64,000 nt of DNA from assembly GCA_028023455.1 (NCBI GenBank), contig JAQFVV010012422.1, forward strand, positions 9,830,337-9,894,336. The letters run 5' to 3'. Every line of letters starts with the position of its first letter. The stretch's first letter is position 1. A program made the translations under genes and the position numbers. Positions 13,201-26,800 of the stretch are shown here, in pieces. This stretch comes from Epiperipatus broadwayi. Its lineage: Eukaryota > Onychophora > Udeonychophora > Euonychophora > Peripatidae. The notes beneath the pieces were generated by a model. The model was not told where the DNA came from, did no database searches, and saw only the letters and a program-made list of their open reading frames with translations.

Positions 13201-13992
13201 AAGTATTAGTTCTAGAAAGATTATTTTCAGTTTACAAAGTCTTTCTTATTTCCGATTACATATTTTTTAACAATCTAAAAGAATATTTATTAATTTCTGT
13301 TATATCTAATAAAATATGTTTTAAAAATTTAAAATTTTTGAATATTTATTGCAACATTTTTATACTGTAAGTATAAGTAGATTGTTTACCTAGAAGCTAA
13401 GTTTCTAAATAGCTTCAAGCCACATTTACATTAGCTGCTAATATAACGTTATACTTTTGAAAAAACAAAAAGTATTTCAAGTCAAAATAAGTTATTAATA
13501 ATTTATATTTATTGATATCTAATAAATATAATGAAATATGAACTTCTTTATCGCATAAAAGAAAACCGCATAAAATAATATTAAGAAGAAACATGAATCA
13601 CATAATTTCAAAATCGCATTAAAAAAATTCACATAAAACAAGACCTGGGTATATTGATAGTATAAGAGAGGAGTTATTTATTTGATAATAGATAGTAAGC
13701 ATGAGAAAGAAAAAGATGAATAAGAAAATGTATAATGGATGTATACGTATGTGTAAATTTTCAAAAATAATGATAATATTTTTTTACTTTTTCATGGGTT
13801 TATTTCTAGTGATGATCACTAGAGAGTGTATAAATCTGTAGAATGCTTATTGTCACATGATTAATTTTAAAAAATGGCCTCTTGAGAAGGTTCATTTGTG
13901 AATGAAAATCAATTTGATGATATTAAATTAAATTATATACAAATCTATTGTCTATTATTCTGAATTATGCATAATTTGATTGATTTAAGTTT
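10286..13992. mobile_element. DNA element with long terminal inverted repeats, interrupted
   Basis: The left arm (about 10286-10745) is inversely similar, roughly 80% by eye, to a right arm made of about 12100-12280 plus 13650-13992, once the insert at 12281-13649 is removed. A shorter inner inverted pair, about 11775-11890 and 12000-12115, repeats part of the same motif. The centre (10750-11770) shows no transposase that I can recognise. This looks like a non-autonomous fold-back or long-TIR DNA transposon. Exact ends and target duplication could not be fixed. Confidence 0.6.
12281..13649. mobile_element. pogo/Tigger-like DNA element nested in the right arm
   Basis: The ends are inverted copies: CACCTGGATCTCGTTTTATG at the left and the complement of CCCAGGTCTTGTTTTATGTG at the right, each next to a TA dinucleotide (12279-12280, 13650-13651). 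The CTCGTTTTAT type of end recalls Tigger/pogo termini of the Tc1-mariner group, which duplicate TA. Removing it restores the continuity of the host arm. Inside there is AT-rich sequence with no intact transposase. Confidence 0.6.
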
Positions 13993-16499
13993 ATATATAT
14001 TGTAATGGTAAGAACTCATATGCCTTGTTAACATGTTGCAAAATTCCACCACCATGTTTGAAGAGCAGTACAACAGGTGGGTTTAGGGCCTGTGATACTG
14101 TATTCAAACATAGTCATTTCATTCACAACAAAATCCACATGACAATGTGTCTACCATAACAATAGCAATATCTTTCTAGGCCCAGTGGTTAGGGAAATCA
14201 AGAAACTCTAACTAAATTATTATTAAGGTTAAGGGCCACTGCTATATACTTAATAAGAGTTGATAATGAAATGAGACAAATTATTTCTATAAAATCAAGC
14301 AGACACGCAACACAGAAATAGATATATGCAAATTATTTATTAAACAATTAATTAATTGATACATAATTTAATTCTACCTGGGTATCATTTGATCACATCT
14401 CATGCCTCACATTTAAGTTGTGTGTGTCACGAGATTACAATACGGAGTCCTAATGAGGAGTGCGCTTGCCAACTTAGCAATCACTATTTCTTTGATCATT
14501 TATAAACTAACAATTTATTAATAGAGTAGTAGATGTGGAGGAGTGGAAATAGACCAACATAGATATTTATACTAATCCTTAAAGTGACCTGCAATAGTTT
14601 GGATGCTGCTGAGCTATGAAGAGATTCGGCTTTTATAAGAAGATGACTGCTGAGAAATGTAGAGATGAGAGGGATGGCCAAACATCGGGTCAGTGCCCTT
14701 TAGGAGTTGTCACGAATGTGGCATCAGCATGAGGTCATAGCCTTTCCATCCCTGATTTCATGACAAGGTTAGTTACCATTTAGAGTCATTTCTTTATGCC
14801 CTTTTGATTATGGGAACTAAAACATTACGGAATCTATTTGGTTTCTGCATTTTTTTTAAGTTTAAGGCATCGATAAATCAATGCAGTTCACACATACAAT
14901 GCAAATACATTTATCTACTCTATGCTTTTGTTTAAAATGTTCAATTTATTTCCAATCCCCACATTCAGTAAGTAAATGATAAACTGTTAAATCTCCCCCC
15001 TTCCTCTTTCATATAACAATACTACTCTAGGTTTAAGACTTAACGGAATAACTTATAATATTATTAAAAATAAAATGATTGCCAAGTGGCCAATACACTA
15101 TACTAATAATCATAGGATCTCGCTATCATAATACATGTTGAATTGATATTATAATTCCTGAGCTGAGTGTTTATTTAAAAGCTACGGGTTTTTATTTAAA
15201 TTTAAAGTCATGCAAAAGAGGAGCAACTCTTCTGCAAATTAATGGGAAGAAAACATCAGTTCAAAAATCATGTGGGCATGAAATATAATATCTAACTAAT
15301 ACAAATAAATTTTAGATACCCAAGTAGAAGAATAGAAATAGATTGTTTTATGAGATTAATTAAAATATAAGATTATTTTACAGATAATTACATATCTACA
15401 TTAAAGTTTAGTTAGAGTTGCACTATAGTAGGAATTTGAAAGATGAAATTTAAAAAATACATTAGAAAATATATAATTAACTTAAGAGTTCAAAAACAGT
15501 CTTTAATCTTGGGTATCATTTACCTTTGATTAATTGAAGTGTGCACACTTGATTGGAGAGTCCGAGATTCCTGGTTTAACAGCAGTCACATTTAGGAAAA
15601 TATTTATAGCCACAGACCGAAGAAGCGCAGCAGTCGCCCTACTCCTTGCACATTGTTAGATTTAAATTTGGATCAGGATAAGAAACAAGCAACAGCAATA
15701 GCATATTTTGAATTTTAATAGTTACAAATTACCACTCATGTTTATCACAAGAATTATTATATGCCTATTAAGCAATCAGTCTGTTGCTTTTATTCCTTTT
15801 TTCTTTATCTTTACGATCCATCGAACAACTGCGTCATCCATCCAAGTGGTCTCTCTGGTCTGTGCTATATATCCCTTTAGATCACCGATGCATTAATGGT
15901 ACAGGTTGAAATTTCAATCTGACCACTTTTTAAAATTTACCTTTTTACATGACAAACCCTTTTTTATATAATTGTAAGTTTAAAAATACTTTTTAGCTCT
16001 GTCATCTTTTCCCCCTTCCACTATGATTTGCACTCTAATTAGCAGGGGAATTTCTATTTTTTTAAACATCTTTACATTTAATTAAGAGATTTTTTTAGAT
16101 TTCATAATTTAAGTACTACCTGAATTTGACCTAAATAATAACAAATATGTTTACATTTAAAATATAATTATTAGTTTATTTTATAAATTAAAATATTACT
16201 TAAATGATCACAATAAGATTAATATGATTATTTAATTTTACACAAAATCACACACAGCAATTTAATAATACTCTGCAGTGCATTATTTTTAATATAAAGA
16301 CTATATCGGAGTGTGTGCGCATATATGACATTTTTAAATAATTGTACATATATTGCATATTATTATACACCAAATCCAATATTGAAGGTCAGAATCCATG
16401 TAAACTTATAATAATGGGTGAGAGGTAGAATGATGACGGAACTAAGGTGAAACTAAGATTTGGATTCAAATCTTACAGTTTCTATATATATATATATAT
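13993..16499. other. Unassigned stretch, probably old repeats
   Basis: No gene is supported. It starts with TATATATTGTAATGG, the (AT)n-TTGTAA junction also seen at LTR ends, and ATTACA occurs at 14430-14435, so a short LTR-like unit (about 14002-14435) is conceivable but unproven. Around 15600-15660 a less AT-rich patch occurs without a recognisable frame. Confidence 0.4.
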
Positions 16500-18681
16500 T
16501 GTAATGGGCACATACGTACGTTACATTATTTTTTATTAGTAAACATAAAAAAAAAAAGTTCGCCAATAAAAATTTCTTTTTTAAGAATTAAAAACTGAAT
16601 TAAAAAATCATCTTAAACTCGCATATATATAAAATCACACAGATAAATAATTATTAAAATAAAACTTTATTAAAAAAAAGAGTAGTTTAAAACTAAATTT
16701 TCAGAAAAGATTTAGAGATAAAAATATATGTTTAAGTTTGAAAACAGATTAATTAATCTTTTGTAAAATGGAAATGATTATTTTAATTAGTAAACCAGCC
16801 TTGGGCATTTAAATGTAAAAACATCGGTCAGATAGGAAAACAATAGAAACTTTTAGCAAATAAAAAGAAATCCCTATGGAATCGGACCTCAGCGTAAGGA
16901 CCATCGCATCGATGATGTAATGTAAATTCAATCCTTCAAATTAATATAAAAGAACAAGTTTGAAAATTACTAATGATTGATTATTTACGATGTGACAGAT
17001 ATGTGTTAGTGCGGAAGTGAAGGAGAAGGGATTGAAAAAGACACACTCTTCAATCCCTTCAGTTTTGCCAAAGAAAGAAAGAGAAATGAACTATTGTTTT
17101 CTACATTGAGGACCAACTAAACTAAAAAACCTCCGAATGAATAAATAAAACAACGGCTAAATGGATACCAATCTTTTGAGGACGGCGTGAAAATTCACGT
17201 TCATGGCAAGCAATGAATAAAGATGAACTGTTGTAAACTGTAAGAACTTTATAAATAATGAACATTAAATTAAAACTTTCCATATTTAAATGATTGCAAT
17301 ATTATCCTATCTGACAATTGTTATTTATTAATTAGTTATAATTTTATTTAATGTATTTATTTTGTAAAATCATTTCCATTTATTTATTTCTTGTTCTTTA
17401 AGTTTTATTATGATTTCGGTTTTCCGTTAAGTTAAATGATATAAATGTTAAACTTAAGTCGGGCATGAATGGCTGTATAGATTTGTAAAGTTATATTAGG
17501 GGAGGGTAATCTTGGGTTATTTGTTTCATGGTTAAATTGGGTCAATGGATTGGATATATTGGTGTGATTAGTAGATGTAATATTGATTCGCTACGGGCAG
17601 AATCGCTTCATACACCGCACACTTCCGTTTGCTTATGGTAGGAATTATAAGTCGGATACTGCCGTTTCTTTCTATGGAGTTTTTTGTTTCATTGCTCTTC
17701 TTCGCAGATAGATGTAATATTCCTATCTGAAGAGAGGCAATTTCTTCTCTTAACTTTTTGTGCTGCCGTATTTTATTACATTGAATACATCGATATATCG
17801 GATGAATTGATGCCAGTTTGACTACGAATTTTAGCCTAAGGTTAAATAGGGATAGAATGTTTATTTTCAAATGCAAATCTATGTAGTCTATTCATACTCG
17901 ACACTAAATAAAAATGCATTAAATTTAAGTTGTTTATAGACGCTTGCATGGATTGGTTATTGGTTAAGTATGTTTTGGGTTTTCATATTTGATCAAAATA
18001 TATAGACATTCGATAAATAATGATACCTTACAGTGAGTATCTAAAATGTATTTATTCGGATGTCTTTTAAGTTATTGGTGACAATGCAAGTATCTTATGG
18101 TGAATACTATTGGGTTACTTACAAATTTCCCTCTGCAATTGTCAGTATCAATGATTTTATATTTTGATCATTTATGTTTATTTTGAAATGTTTTTAACCA
18201 TTGTAATCTATGTAACCGATCTATACTCAACATTATTAAAACAAATTTTTATAATTCCATCTGTGCGATCTTAATTAAAATGTAAACTTATAATATAATA
18301 GAAATTAAAATGTAAATTAAAATCTAAAATAAAGTTAAAAATAATGTTAAATGTTAAAATGTAAACTGATACTAAAACAATTTTAAATCTTATATATATA
18401 TGTGCGTAAATAAATTTTTGTATGTTAATTACTGGCAGTGGCTTATTTTATTCTTTTTTTTAAAAAAAATAATATAAGTAGATAAGATATTATATTTTTA
18501 AATCTCTGCTCTTCCACTGAGCTAGTGACATGGGCTAATGACCAGAACCAAAATATTAAAAAAAATATATTTTTTTTTTGACTTACGTATCTGCCTACTT
18601 TATAAATTTTTCTAGGTTCAAATGCCTAGATGGCGCTCTGTAGTGCAGTTTACATTAAGTGATATTCTCTGGATTGTTACA
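16500..18681 (+). repeat. LTR A (subfamily 1)
   Basis: It runs from TGTAATGGGCACATACG to GATTGTTACA, 2182 bases. It is about 97% alike, by eye, to LTR C. It contains a minus-strand frame of 102 codons (17568-17876) also present in LTR C but not kept in older copies, so probably not a gene. Near 18510-18535 the complement carries TAGCTCAGTGG, an A-box-like motif. Confidence 0.85.
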
Positions 18682-18899
18682 ACTGGTGAGGGGGCAGAAA
18701 TTTAGCTGGTAATAGGGAATCAACAGTCAACTTTTTTTTTAATCATTATATTTGTGTGTAATTACTGTTTTGTCTTGTAAAAAAAAGTTTTGTCCTTTTG
18801 AAATTTTTATATATAATCAATTTGTGTAACATAATTACTAACACTAAATAAATTCTTTTTTTTTTTAATGTTTTTGTTTTTTGAGGAAGTTTACTGATA
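18682..18899 (+). other. Short internal spacer between LTR A and LTR B
   Basis: It opens ACTGGTGAGGGGGCAG, compatible with a Gypsy-type primer binding site, and closes with a T-rich run followed by GAGGAAGTTTACTGATA. No frame of meaning lies between. It looks like the minimal internal region of a TRIM-like element. Confidence 0.65.
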
Positions 18900-20933
18900 T
18901 GTAACGATATATAAATATGTCGTTACATTAATTTAAAATAAAAACTTAAAAGTTCGCAAATAAAAGTAAAAAACTAAACGCTAAAATTAAAATGTTTTTT
19001 AAACGTATATACATTCACACAGATGCCAAACGTTAAAAATATTTTTTTTAAAAAAACAAATAAATAAGTATTTGAACGTACTTTTTTATAAAAAAAGTAC
19101 AAGATTTAAAAATAAAAACAGGTATTAATTAATTCTTGTAATCTGTAAATGGAAATGATTGTTTATAAATTGTTTGAAAAGCAAGCTAGCCTTGGGCTCT
19201 TGTATAATTAAAATGATCTGATGAAAGATAGATAAGAAAATAAAGAGAAATTAGCTTGACCAATGGAAGCACCAAGCCTTGGCTCAGACCCTAACGAAAG
19301 TGATGGATTAGTGATGTTTTGTTGATTGAATTTGTGTGGATAATATAAAAAGAGAAATACAGTTTTTTTGGACAGTTCCAGCTTTTTGTGTTTGAGAGAT
19401 GTGATAGGACACACATACCACACTCTCTATTTTAAAAAAATATGAAAAGACTGTGATACCTTGAACCAGCTATTTCCATCTCCAGAACATTATCTTCCAA
19501 TGGAGGCATCACGGAAATTTAAAACAGGAACCTGGACTCTTCTACCGTGAGCTATGAACTTTACAAATTAACAACAACAACAAAAAAAGTAATTAAGAAC
19601 TTTCGTCATTGTTTTTTCTAAAGATTCAACTAATCTAAATTTTAAAATGAACTCTTATTTGATTTTCAAATTAATAATTGATTGTTTAAATTTATATAGT
19701 TAAGTTTGCTAAAATCATTTCCATTTTATTATTTTTATTTGTATTAATATATTGTATAAATTATTGAAATGTATGAAATTTAAGTAGGGTATAGACATTG
19801 CATGGATTCGTTAGCGGTTGATTATGTTGTGGTTTTCACAGTCGATTAGAATATATAAGTCAATGATGTCACTGTGGTATCTTATGATAAATACCAATGG
19901 GTCTTCTGTATTCCCTCAACAATTGACGTTATCGATGACTTTGTATTTTGATCGGTTGTGTTTAATTTGAATGTTTTTGACCATGGAATCTGTACAGCCG
20001 ATCTATACTCAACATTTTAAAAGAAATTTTATAAAATTTATTTGTGCGAACGTATCTAAATATTAAATTTAAGTCGGGCATGAATGGCTATATAGTTTTG
20101 TAAAGTTATATTAAGGGAGGGTAATCTTAGGTTATTCATTTCGTAGTTGAATTGGCTCAATGGATTGGATATATTTGTGTAATTAGTAGATGTAGTATGA
20201 GATCCGCTATGTGCAGGATTGTGTATATATGCCACACATCTTCTGTTTGCCTATGGATGGGTTTGTAAGATGGCAAAGAACCGCGATCCATTCCTAGCAA
20301 GTTTTATGTTTATTGTTCTACTCGCCAACAGATGTAACATTCCTGTTGGTGGAGAGACAATGTCTTTTCTAATTCTACTTACTGATCAGATGTACATTCC
20401 TGACAGTATAGTATTTTGTGTTGTCAAATTTTCATGCTATTGAATACATAAATGTATCAGATGGATTAGTGCCGGTTTGATAGCAAATTTTTTTGGCCTA
20501 AGGTTAAATAAGGGATAGAATATTTTCTTTTCAAATGCAGGTCTATGTAGTCTTTTCATACTTGAATATCTAAATAAAATATTAAACTCATTGAAACTTA
20601 GTTAAATGCAAAATTAAAAGTTAATATAAAAATCTAAAATGTTAAACTTATTCCTCAAATTAGAATGATTTTATATGTGCATAAATAAATATTTTTATGT
20701 GTTAATTTCGGGCAGTGGCTTTTATTTATTTATATTTAAGATATAAATTTTTATCTCTGCGTCTCCACTGAGCTAGTGACTTGGGCTAACGTTCTGAATA
20801 TGTAAATAAAGTGGAATCTTAACAGCGCGTATCTGTCAACTTTATAAATTTTTCTAGGTTCAAATGCCTAGATGGTGCCCTGTAGTGCAGTTTACATTAA
20901 GTGATATTCTCCGGATCGTTACAACTGGCCACC
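18900..20933 (+). repeat. LTR B (subfamily 2)
   Basis: It runs from TGTAACGATATATAAATATG to GGATCGTTACA, 2034 bases. It shares blocks with A and C, such as CCATGGAATCTGTA-type segments and the 3' part around TTCTAGGTTCAAATGCCTAG, but is clearly diverged. The near-palindromic start (TAACGATATA ... TATGTCGTTA) is shared with the inverted solo copy at 37474-39468. Confidence 0.8.
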
Positions 20934-21649
20934 CAACTTGGGATGATCTATTAATAAAAACCATATATACCCTGAGTAAATTTATTTTTTCAAAATGAAA
21001 TATTTTTATCTGTTACATAAAGTCGTATACTTTAAATCTTATAAAAGGACTGCCAGAAGAAATTGTGCATATATATTAAACACGAGAAAGTATAAATAAT
21101 TTTAAAACTAATTTTTGTTAAAAAAAAAAAAAGTCAAAAGGTTGCGATAAATATGTTTTTTTGTTTGTTGATATATATTATGTTTTAACGTATATAGACG
21201 CGCACAGCCACGTAAGTTTATGATCGAAATGTGGTATCTTATGATGAGTACTGTTGGGAATTTACTTCAGTGTAATTCTATTTAAGCATTTTAATCAGTC
21301 ATAAATAAGTTGGTGGTATTTATAATTGTGCTGCAAATATACACGTATAAATCCATTATCTTTCAAAACGTATTTAGTTCAATGCAACCTTCTTAAATAA
21401 ATAATTTAAATAATTTGCTTGTCATGTCATGTCATGTGTAAAAATAAAATGTATAAAAAAATAGAACTCTTGTGGGGAGGAGGTGAACGTAAATGGTCCT
21501 TGGGAAAACGATAGCCAACATTTTTTTTTGTATATAGTCTTTATACTAACCAAATGTTTTGGAAATTTTGTTCATCGTGTATCGTAATTACTAACCCTAA
21601 GTAAAATATTTATTTTTGTTCTTTTTTTTTTTAAGCAAGTTTACTGATA
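20934..21649 (+). other. Internal spacer between LTR B and LTR C
   Basis: It opens ACTGGCCACCCAACTTGGGA, again like a Gypsy-type primer binding site, and ends with AAGCAAGTTTACTGATA, matching the end of the first spacer. A middle piece (about 21180-21260) resembles LTR sequence, so the spacer is rearranged. No coding sequence is seen. Confidence 0.6.
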
Positions 21650-23840
21650 TGTAACGGGCACATACGTACGTTACATTATTTTTTATTAGTAAACATATAT
21701 ATATAAAAAAAAAAGTTCGCCAATAAAAATTTCTTTTTTAAGAATTAAAAACTGAGAATTAGAAAATCATCTTAAACTTGCATATATATAAAATCGCACA
21801 GATAAATAATTATTAAAATAAAACTTTATTAAAAAAAGAGTAGTTTAAAACTAAATTTTCAGAAAAGATTTAGAGATAAAAATATATGTTTAAGTTTGCA
21901 AACAGATTAATTAATCTTTTGTAAAATGGAAATGATTATTTTAATTAGTAAACCAGCCTTGGGCATTTAAATGTAAAAACATCGGTCAGATAGGAAAACA
22001 ATAGAAACTTTTAGCAAATAAAAAGAAATCCCTATGGAATCGGACCTCAGCGAAAGGACCATCGCATCGATGACGTAATGTAAATTCAATCCTTCAAATT
22101 AATATAAAAGGACAAGTTTGAAAATTATTAATGATTGATTATTTACGATGTGACAGATATGTGTTAGTGTGGAAGTGAAGGAGAAGGGATTGAAAAAGAC
22201 ACACTCTTCAATCCCTTCAGTTTTTCCAAAGAAAGAAAGAGAAATGAACTATCATTTTCTACATTGAGGACCAACTAAACTAAAAAACCTCCGAATGAAT
22301 AAATAAAACAATGGCTAAATGGATACCAATCTTTTAAGGATGGCGTGAGAATTCACATTCATGGCAAGCAATGGATAAAGATGAACTGTTGTAAACCGTA
22401 AGAACTTTATAAATAATGAACATTAAATTAAAACTTTCCATATTTAAATGATTGCAATATTATCCTATCTGACCAACGTTATTTATTAATTAGTTATAAT
22501 TTTATTTAATGTATTTATTTTGTAAAATCATTTCCATTTATTTATTTTTTGTTCTTTAAGTTTTATTATGATTTCGGTTTTCCGTTAAGTTAAATGATAT
22601 AAATGTTAAACTTAAGTCGGGCGTGAATGGCTGTATAGATTTGTAAAGTTATATTAGGGGAGGGTAATCTTGGGTTATTTGTTTCGTGGTTAAATTGGGT
22701 CAATGGATTGGATATATTGGTGTGATTAGTAGATGTAATATTGATTCACTATGGGCAGAATCACTTCATATGCTGCACACTTCCATTTGCCTATGGAAGG
22801 AATTATAAGTCGGATACCACTGTTTCTTTCTATGGAGTTTTTTGGTTTGTTGCTCTTCTTCGCAGATAGATGTAATATTCCTATCTGCAGAGAGGCAATT
22901 TCTTCTCTTAACTTTTTGTGCTGCCATATTTTATTACATTGAATACATCGATATATCAGATGAATTGATGCCAGTTTGACTATGAATTTTAGCCTAAGGT
23001 TAACTAGGGATATAATATTTATTTTCAAATGCAAATCTATGTAGTCTATTCATACTCGACACTAAATAAAAATGCATTAAATTTAAGTTGTTTATAGATG
23101 CTTGCATGGATTGGTTATTGGTTAAATATGTTTTGGGTTTTCATATTTGATCAAAATATATAGACATTCGATAAATAATGATACCTTACGGTGAGTATCT
23201 AAAATGTATTTATTCGGATGTCTTTTAAGTTATTGGTGACAATGCAAGTATCTTATGGTGAATACTATTGGGTTACTTACAAATTTCCCTCTGCAATTGT
23301 CAGTATCAATAATTTTATATTTTGATCGTTTATGTTTATTTTGAAATGTTTTTAACCGTTGTAATCTATGTAACCGATCTATACTCAACATTATTAAAAC
23401 AAATTTTTATAATTCCATCTGTGCGAACTTAATTAAAATGTAAACTTATAATATAATAGAAATTAAAATGTAAATTAAAATCTAAAGTAAAGTTAAAAAT
23501 AATGTTAAATGTTAAAATGTAAACTGATACTAAAACAATTTTAAATCTTATATATATATATGTGCGTAAATAAATTTTTGTATGTTAATTACTGGCAGTG
23601 GCTTATTTTATTTTATTTTTTTTAAAAAAAATATAAGTAGATAAGATATTATATTATTAAATCTCTGCTCTTCCACTGAGCTAGTGACATGAGCTAATGA
23701 CCAGAACCAAAATATTTAAAAAAAAATAATTTTTTTTTGACTTACGTATCTGCCTACTGTATAAATTTTTCTAGGTTCAAATGCCTAGATGGCGCCCTGT
23801 AGTGCAGTTTATATTAAGTGATATTCTCCAGATTGTTACA
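21650..23840 (+). repeat. LTR C (subfamily 1)
   Basis: It runs from TGTAACGGGCACATACG to GATTGTTACA, 2191 bases, followed at once by (AT)n. Near identity to LTR A suggests recent activity or conversion. The 102-codon minus frame is at 22726-23034. Confidence 0.85.
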
Positions 23841-26800
23841 ATATATATATATATGTAAACAGGATGGGGATAATAGGGTTGATTATCCTTGAGATGGATT
23901 ATGGAATGAAGTGATGGAAAACAAGTGAACCAAACAAAATATCAAATTAATTATTAATGATGTTTAAATTAATATTTAAGATATGTTTAAGCTAATTAAG
24001 TAAGATGATATTAAAGTAATGCTTAATATCTTATAGAGAGAGCATGAGATCTGAAGATCTTTGAGAGAGCATAAGAAATCAGACAGTTAACTCAGAAGAG
24101 CAACTACAAGTATAATTATAAATCCACCAACCAACATTATAAAATGTAAGAGTAAGTAATACTCATAATATTACTCATCAACATAAATCAGTACAATAAA
24201 TCAGAAAAATCAACAGTCAATCTGGTGACTGGATTGGAAATGGGTCTTCTGTAGACAAAGCTAATCATTTAGCCCTTGCCAGCTTGTGGCAGATTATTGA
24301 AACCATTAATTTGGATGCACCAACTTAGTGAACATCCATCAGAATACATAACCAGAAAAATCTAAATAATGCTGGGACATTAAAACATGCAGATCATCAT
24401 CATTGCTCTGGCCACTTAGTACCATTAATATACTGGCCAACTATAAATTTAAATTGTAAGACTAAATTAGAATAAAATGTAGTGTAGAAGTTTTAAAGAA
24501 TATAATCTTATGTGTCAATCAGGATGATGATGATTTATCATCACTGGATGCTCCTGAAACACTCAATATCTCCCCATTTATATCTTCAATCCATGCTCAA
24601 ATCTAACTCAAAGAACATAAGCTCTATTATCATATGTGTTCAAGAGATGATGGAAACGTATTCTAAAAATATTTAGAACCACTGGAATAATTTTCATAAT
24701 TGAACACAAGTTTATTAACAACAAAAAATAAATAAATGATATTAAGGCTGTAGAATCAGGTTTCTGATTTTGAGTAATTTACAATAATAAAAGTTATCAC
24801 ATTGTGATTTACAAGATTATGTGATTTACATTATTCAAGTTATTACATTGATTTATAATATATTGTACTGTTCAAGTTTGTACATTCACATAACAGAATC
24901 TAAAGTTCAGGCATAGAGACCAAAGCTAACCAGACCAGGAGTGTGACTTCCCAAATCTGACCACACTTCAACTTGCATGCTAGTACTCCAAGACTCAAGA
25001 CCCTACAAATGACCACCTTGAAGTTACACATAGTATACCATTTAATCCACGGCTGCCATAGGTCAGGGTAAAACAATAAGACTCTAGGCTAAAACTTATT
25101 AATTAAATCTAATTATACTGATACTACTAAGGGAACCTTAGTAATGCATAGATTTATAAATGGAGACAAGAATTAGAATTGGATTGAATAAATGAAACTG
25201 AGAACAAATTGGATTGAATAAATAAAACTGAGAATGAAATAGATTAATTTAACTTTATATTTATTATAATAGTAAATCATGAATCAAATTAACACATATA
25301 CAGAATTTTCTAGCATATGAAAAATGCATGCAGGCATTTGGGTGAATAAAGAAATAACAGACTCTGTTTTTACAGATTAATTAATGGATGTGTTTATACA
25401 AGTAATAATTAACATGTATAACAGATGGGTTCAAGAGACTCATCTGAGGAATTTAATTACAACAAACATATAAATAATCATTATGTTATGTATATCAACA
25501 GAGTTATGCCAAGTCCTATTTAACTTGTGGCTGTTATATAGACAAGTAATTATACTAAGCCTTGATTAAAACTAATAATCTTTTTATTATTACAATATTT
25601 TTATTAAAGACGAGCATATAAACCGGCTCAAATAATTCTAGATCAAACCTGGCTTTCAAGAGAATTTTCAGATCAATACTGAAAGTGATATATTAAGGAG
25701 GTAGAGTTGGCTGCCAAAGATTTTACCAATGCATTATGGCAAGGGTAAATGACATTAAGAAAAGTCATTCTGTAGATAGATGAATAATCAAGGGTTCTTG
25801 TGACAAATGCTGGTACCCTGAGATTGATCATTATGCTGTAAATGAAATGAACATTTTGTTCAGAAGTTGCAGGGAAATTACATGCTAACCTGGCCTTAAC
25901 TCAGGATTTGCTACTGCATTACCCTATGAGGGAAGATGTGCTGGCTTCATTGTGGCTCCATCTTAGTATACATAATATACATAGCAGCAAAACGAGAAAA
26001 TATTTAATAAGTAAAAGATCTCATCCACCAACAAAGAATATTATATTTAATATTATGAAATATAAGAACAATAGCTTATTAGTTCTCTCAATCAAAGGCA
26101 ACCCTTGTGTAGCATGATAATACATATGCTACTGATGGGAGTATTTATATCATCTTTACTTTATCATGTTCGATCTATTTGGTTACTTTTACAATTAATC
26201 AATATTTTGAGGATGGAAAGTATATTTATATGGACTTAGGGAATAATTTTAATTGACAAATATAATTCTTAATAAAAAAGGTAAATTTAAGCTTGCAAAT
26301 TGCTTACTACATTTTAAATCGTAAATTAATAAGAATAATAATGAGCCACAAGGCGAGTCATTATTATTTATAAAAATAGGATTTCGAAACAGTGCACAGA
26401 AAGGTGATGCTATAAAATAATTATATGAAGATATTTGAATAATCTCTTCTTAAAAATATATTAAAATTAAGTGCTCGCTGTTTTGAATCATTGGCATATA
26501 AAACACAAACATTTAACTAAAATAAGCAAAAGAAATTTAGACATAACCACAATGATATAGCTTTAAATTAGGAAATGTTCATTTACTTTCTGAGTGAAAA
26601 AAAATTACAAATAGGCAGATCATTATAACTTTTTAGAAATATTAATTTTGATAACACTTTACATTATTATTTCATATATTAAAACAGATTTAAATTATAG
26701 TTTCATTTGGTTACAATTAATCTAGTTACATTTAAATATTTTAAAGGAGAGTTAGCTAACTTGGATTTAGGTTATAATTTATATAAGGATTACACAGAGC

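Larger units (their letters stand above)
16500..23840 (+). mobile_element. Three-LTR tandem array of a non-autonomous LTR retrotransposon
   Basis: Three long LTRs (16500-18681, 18900-20933, 21650-23840) stand in the same orientation with spacers of 218 and 716 bases. Each LTR starts TGTAA and ends GTTACA. After the first and second comes ACTGG, a tRNA-primer-like start two bases beyond the end. Before the second and third comes a T-rich then AAGTTTACTGATA segment in the place of a polypurine tract. The outer LTRs are nearly identical, the middle one belongs to another subfamily. The unit sits in (AT)n on both sides. No gag or pol is present. Confidence 0.8.

Noticed and set aside
14002-14435. 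Possible short LTR (TGTAAT ... ATTACA)
   Set aside because: There is no second copy and flanks do not match as a target duplication.
17568-17876. 102-codon minus-strand frame in LTR A, repeated at 22726-23034 in LTR C
   Set aside because: The two LTRs are nearly identical, so a shared frame is expected; the frame is not kept in LTR B or the solo copies, and it matches no family I know.
25908-26117. 69-codon plus-strand frame and similar small frames (53870-54091, 58027-58296, 29810-30082)
   Set aside because: They show no domain, signal or repeat pattern and have the length and composition expected by chance in intron sequence.
23854-26193. Possible 2.3-kb LTR (TGTAAA ... TTTACA)
   Set aside because: Only the six-base ends fit; no second copy, primer site or internal region supports it.
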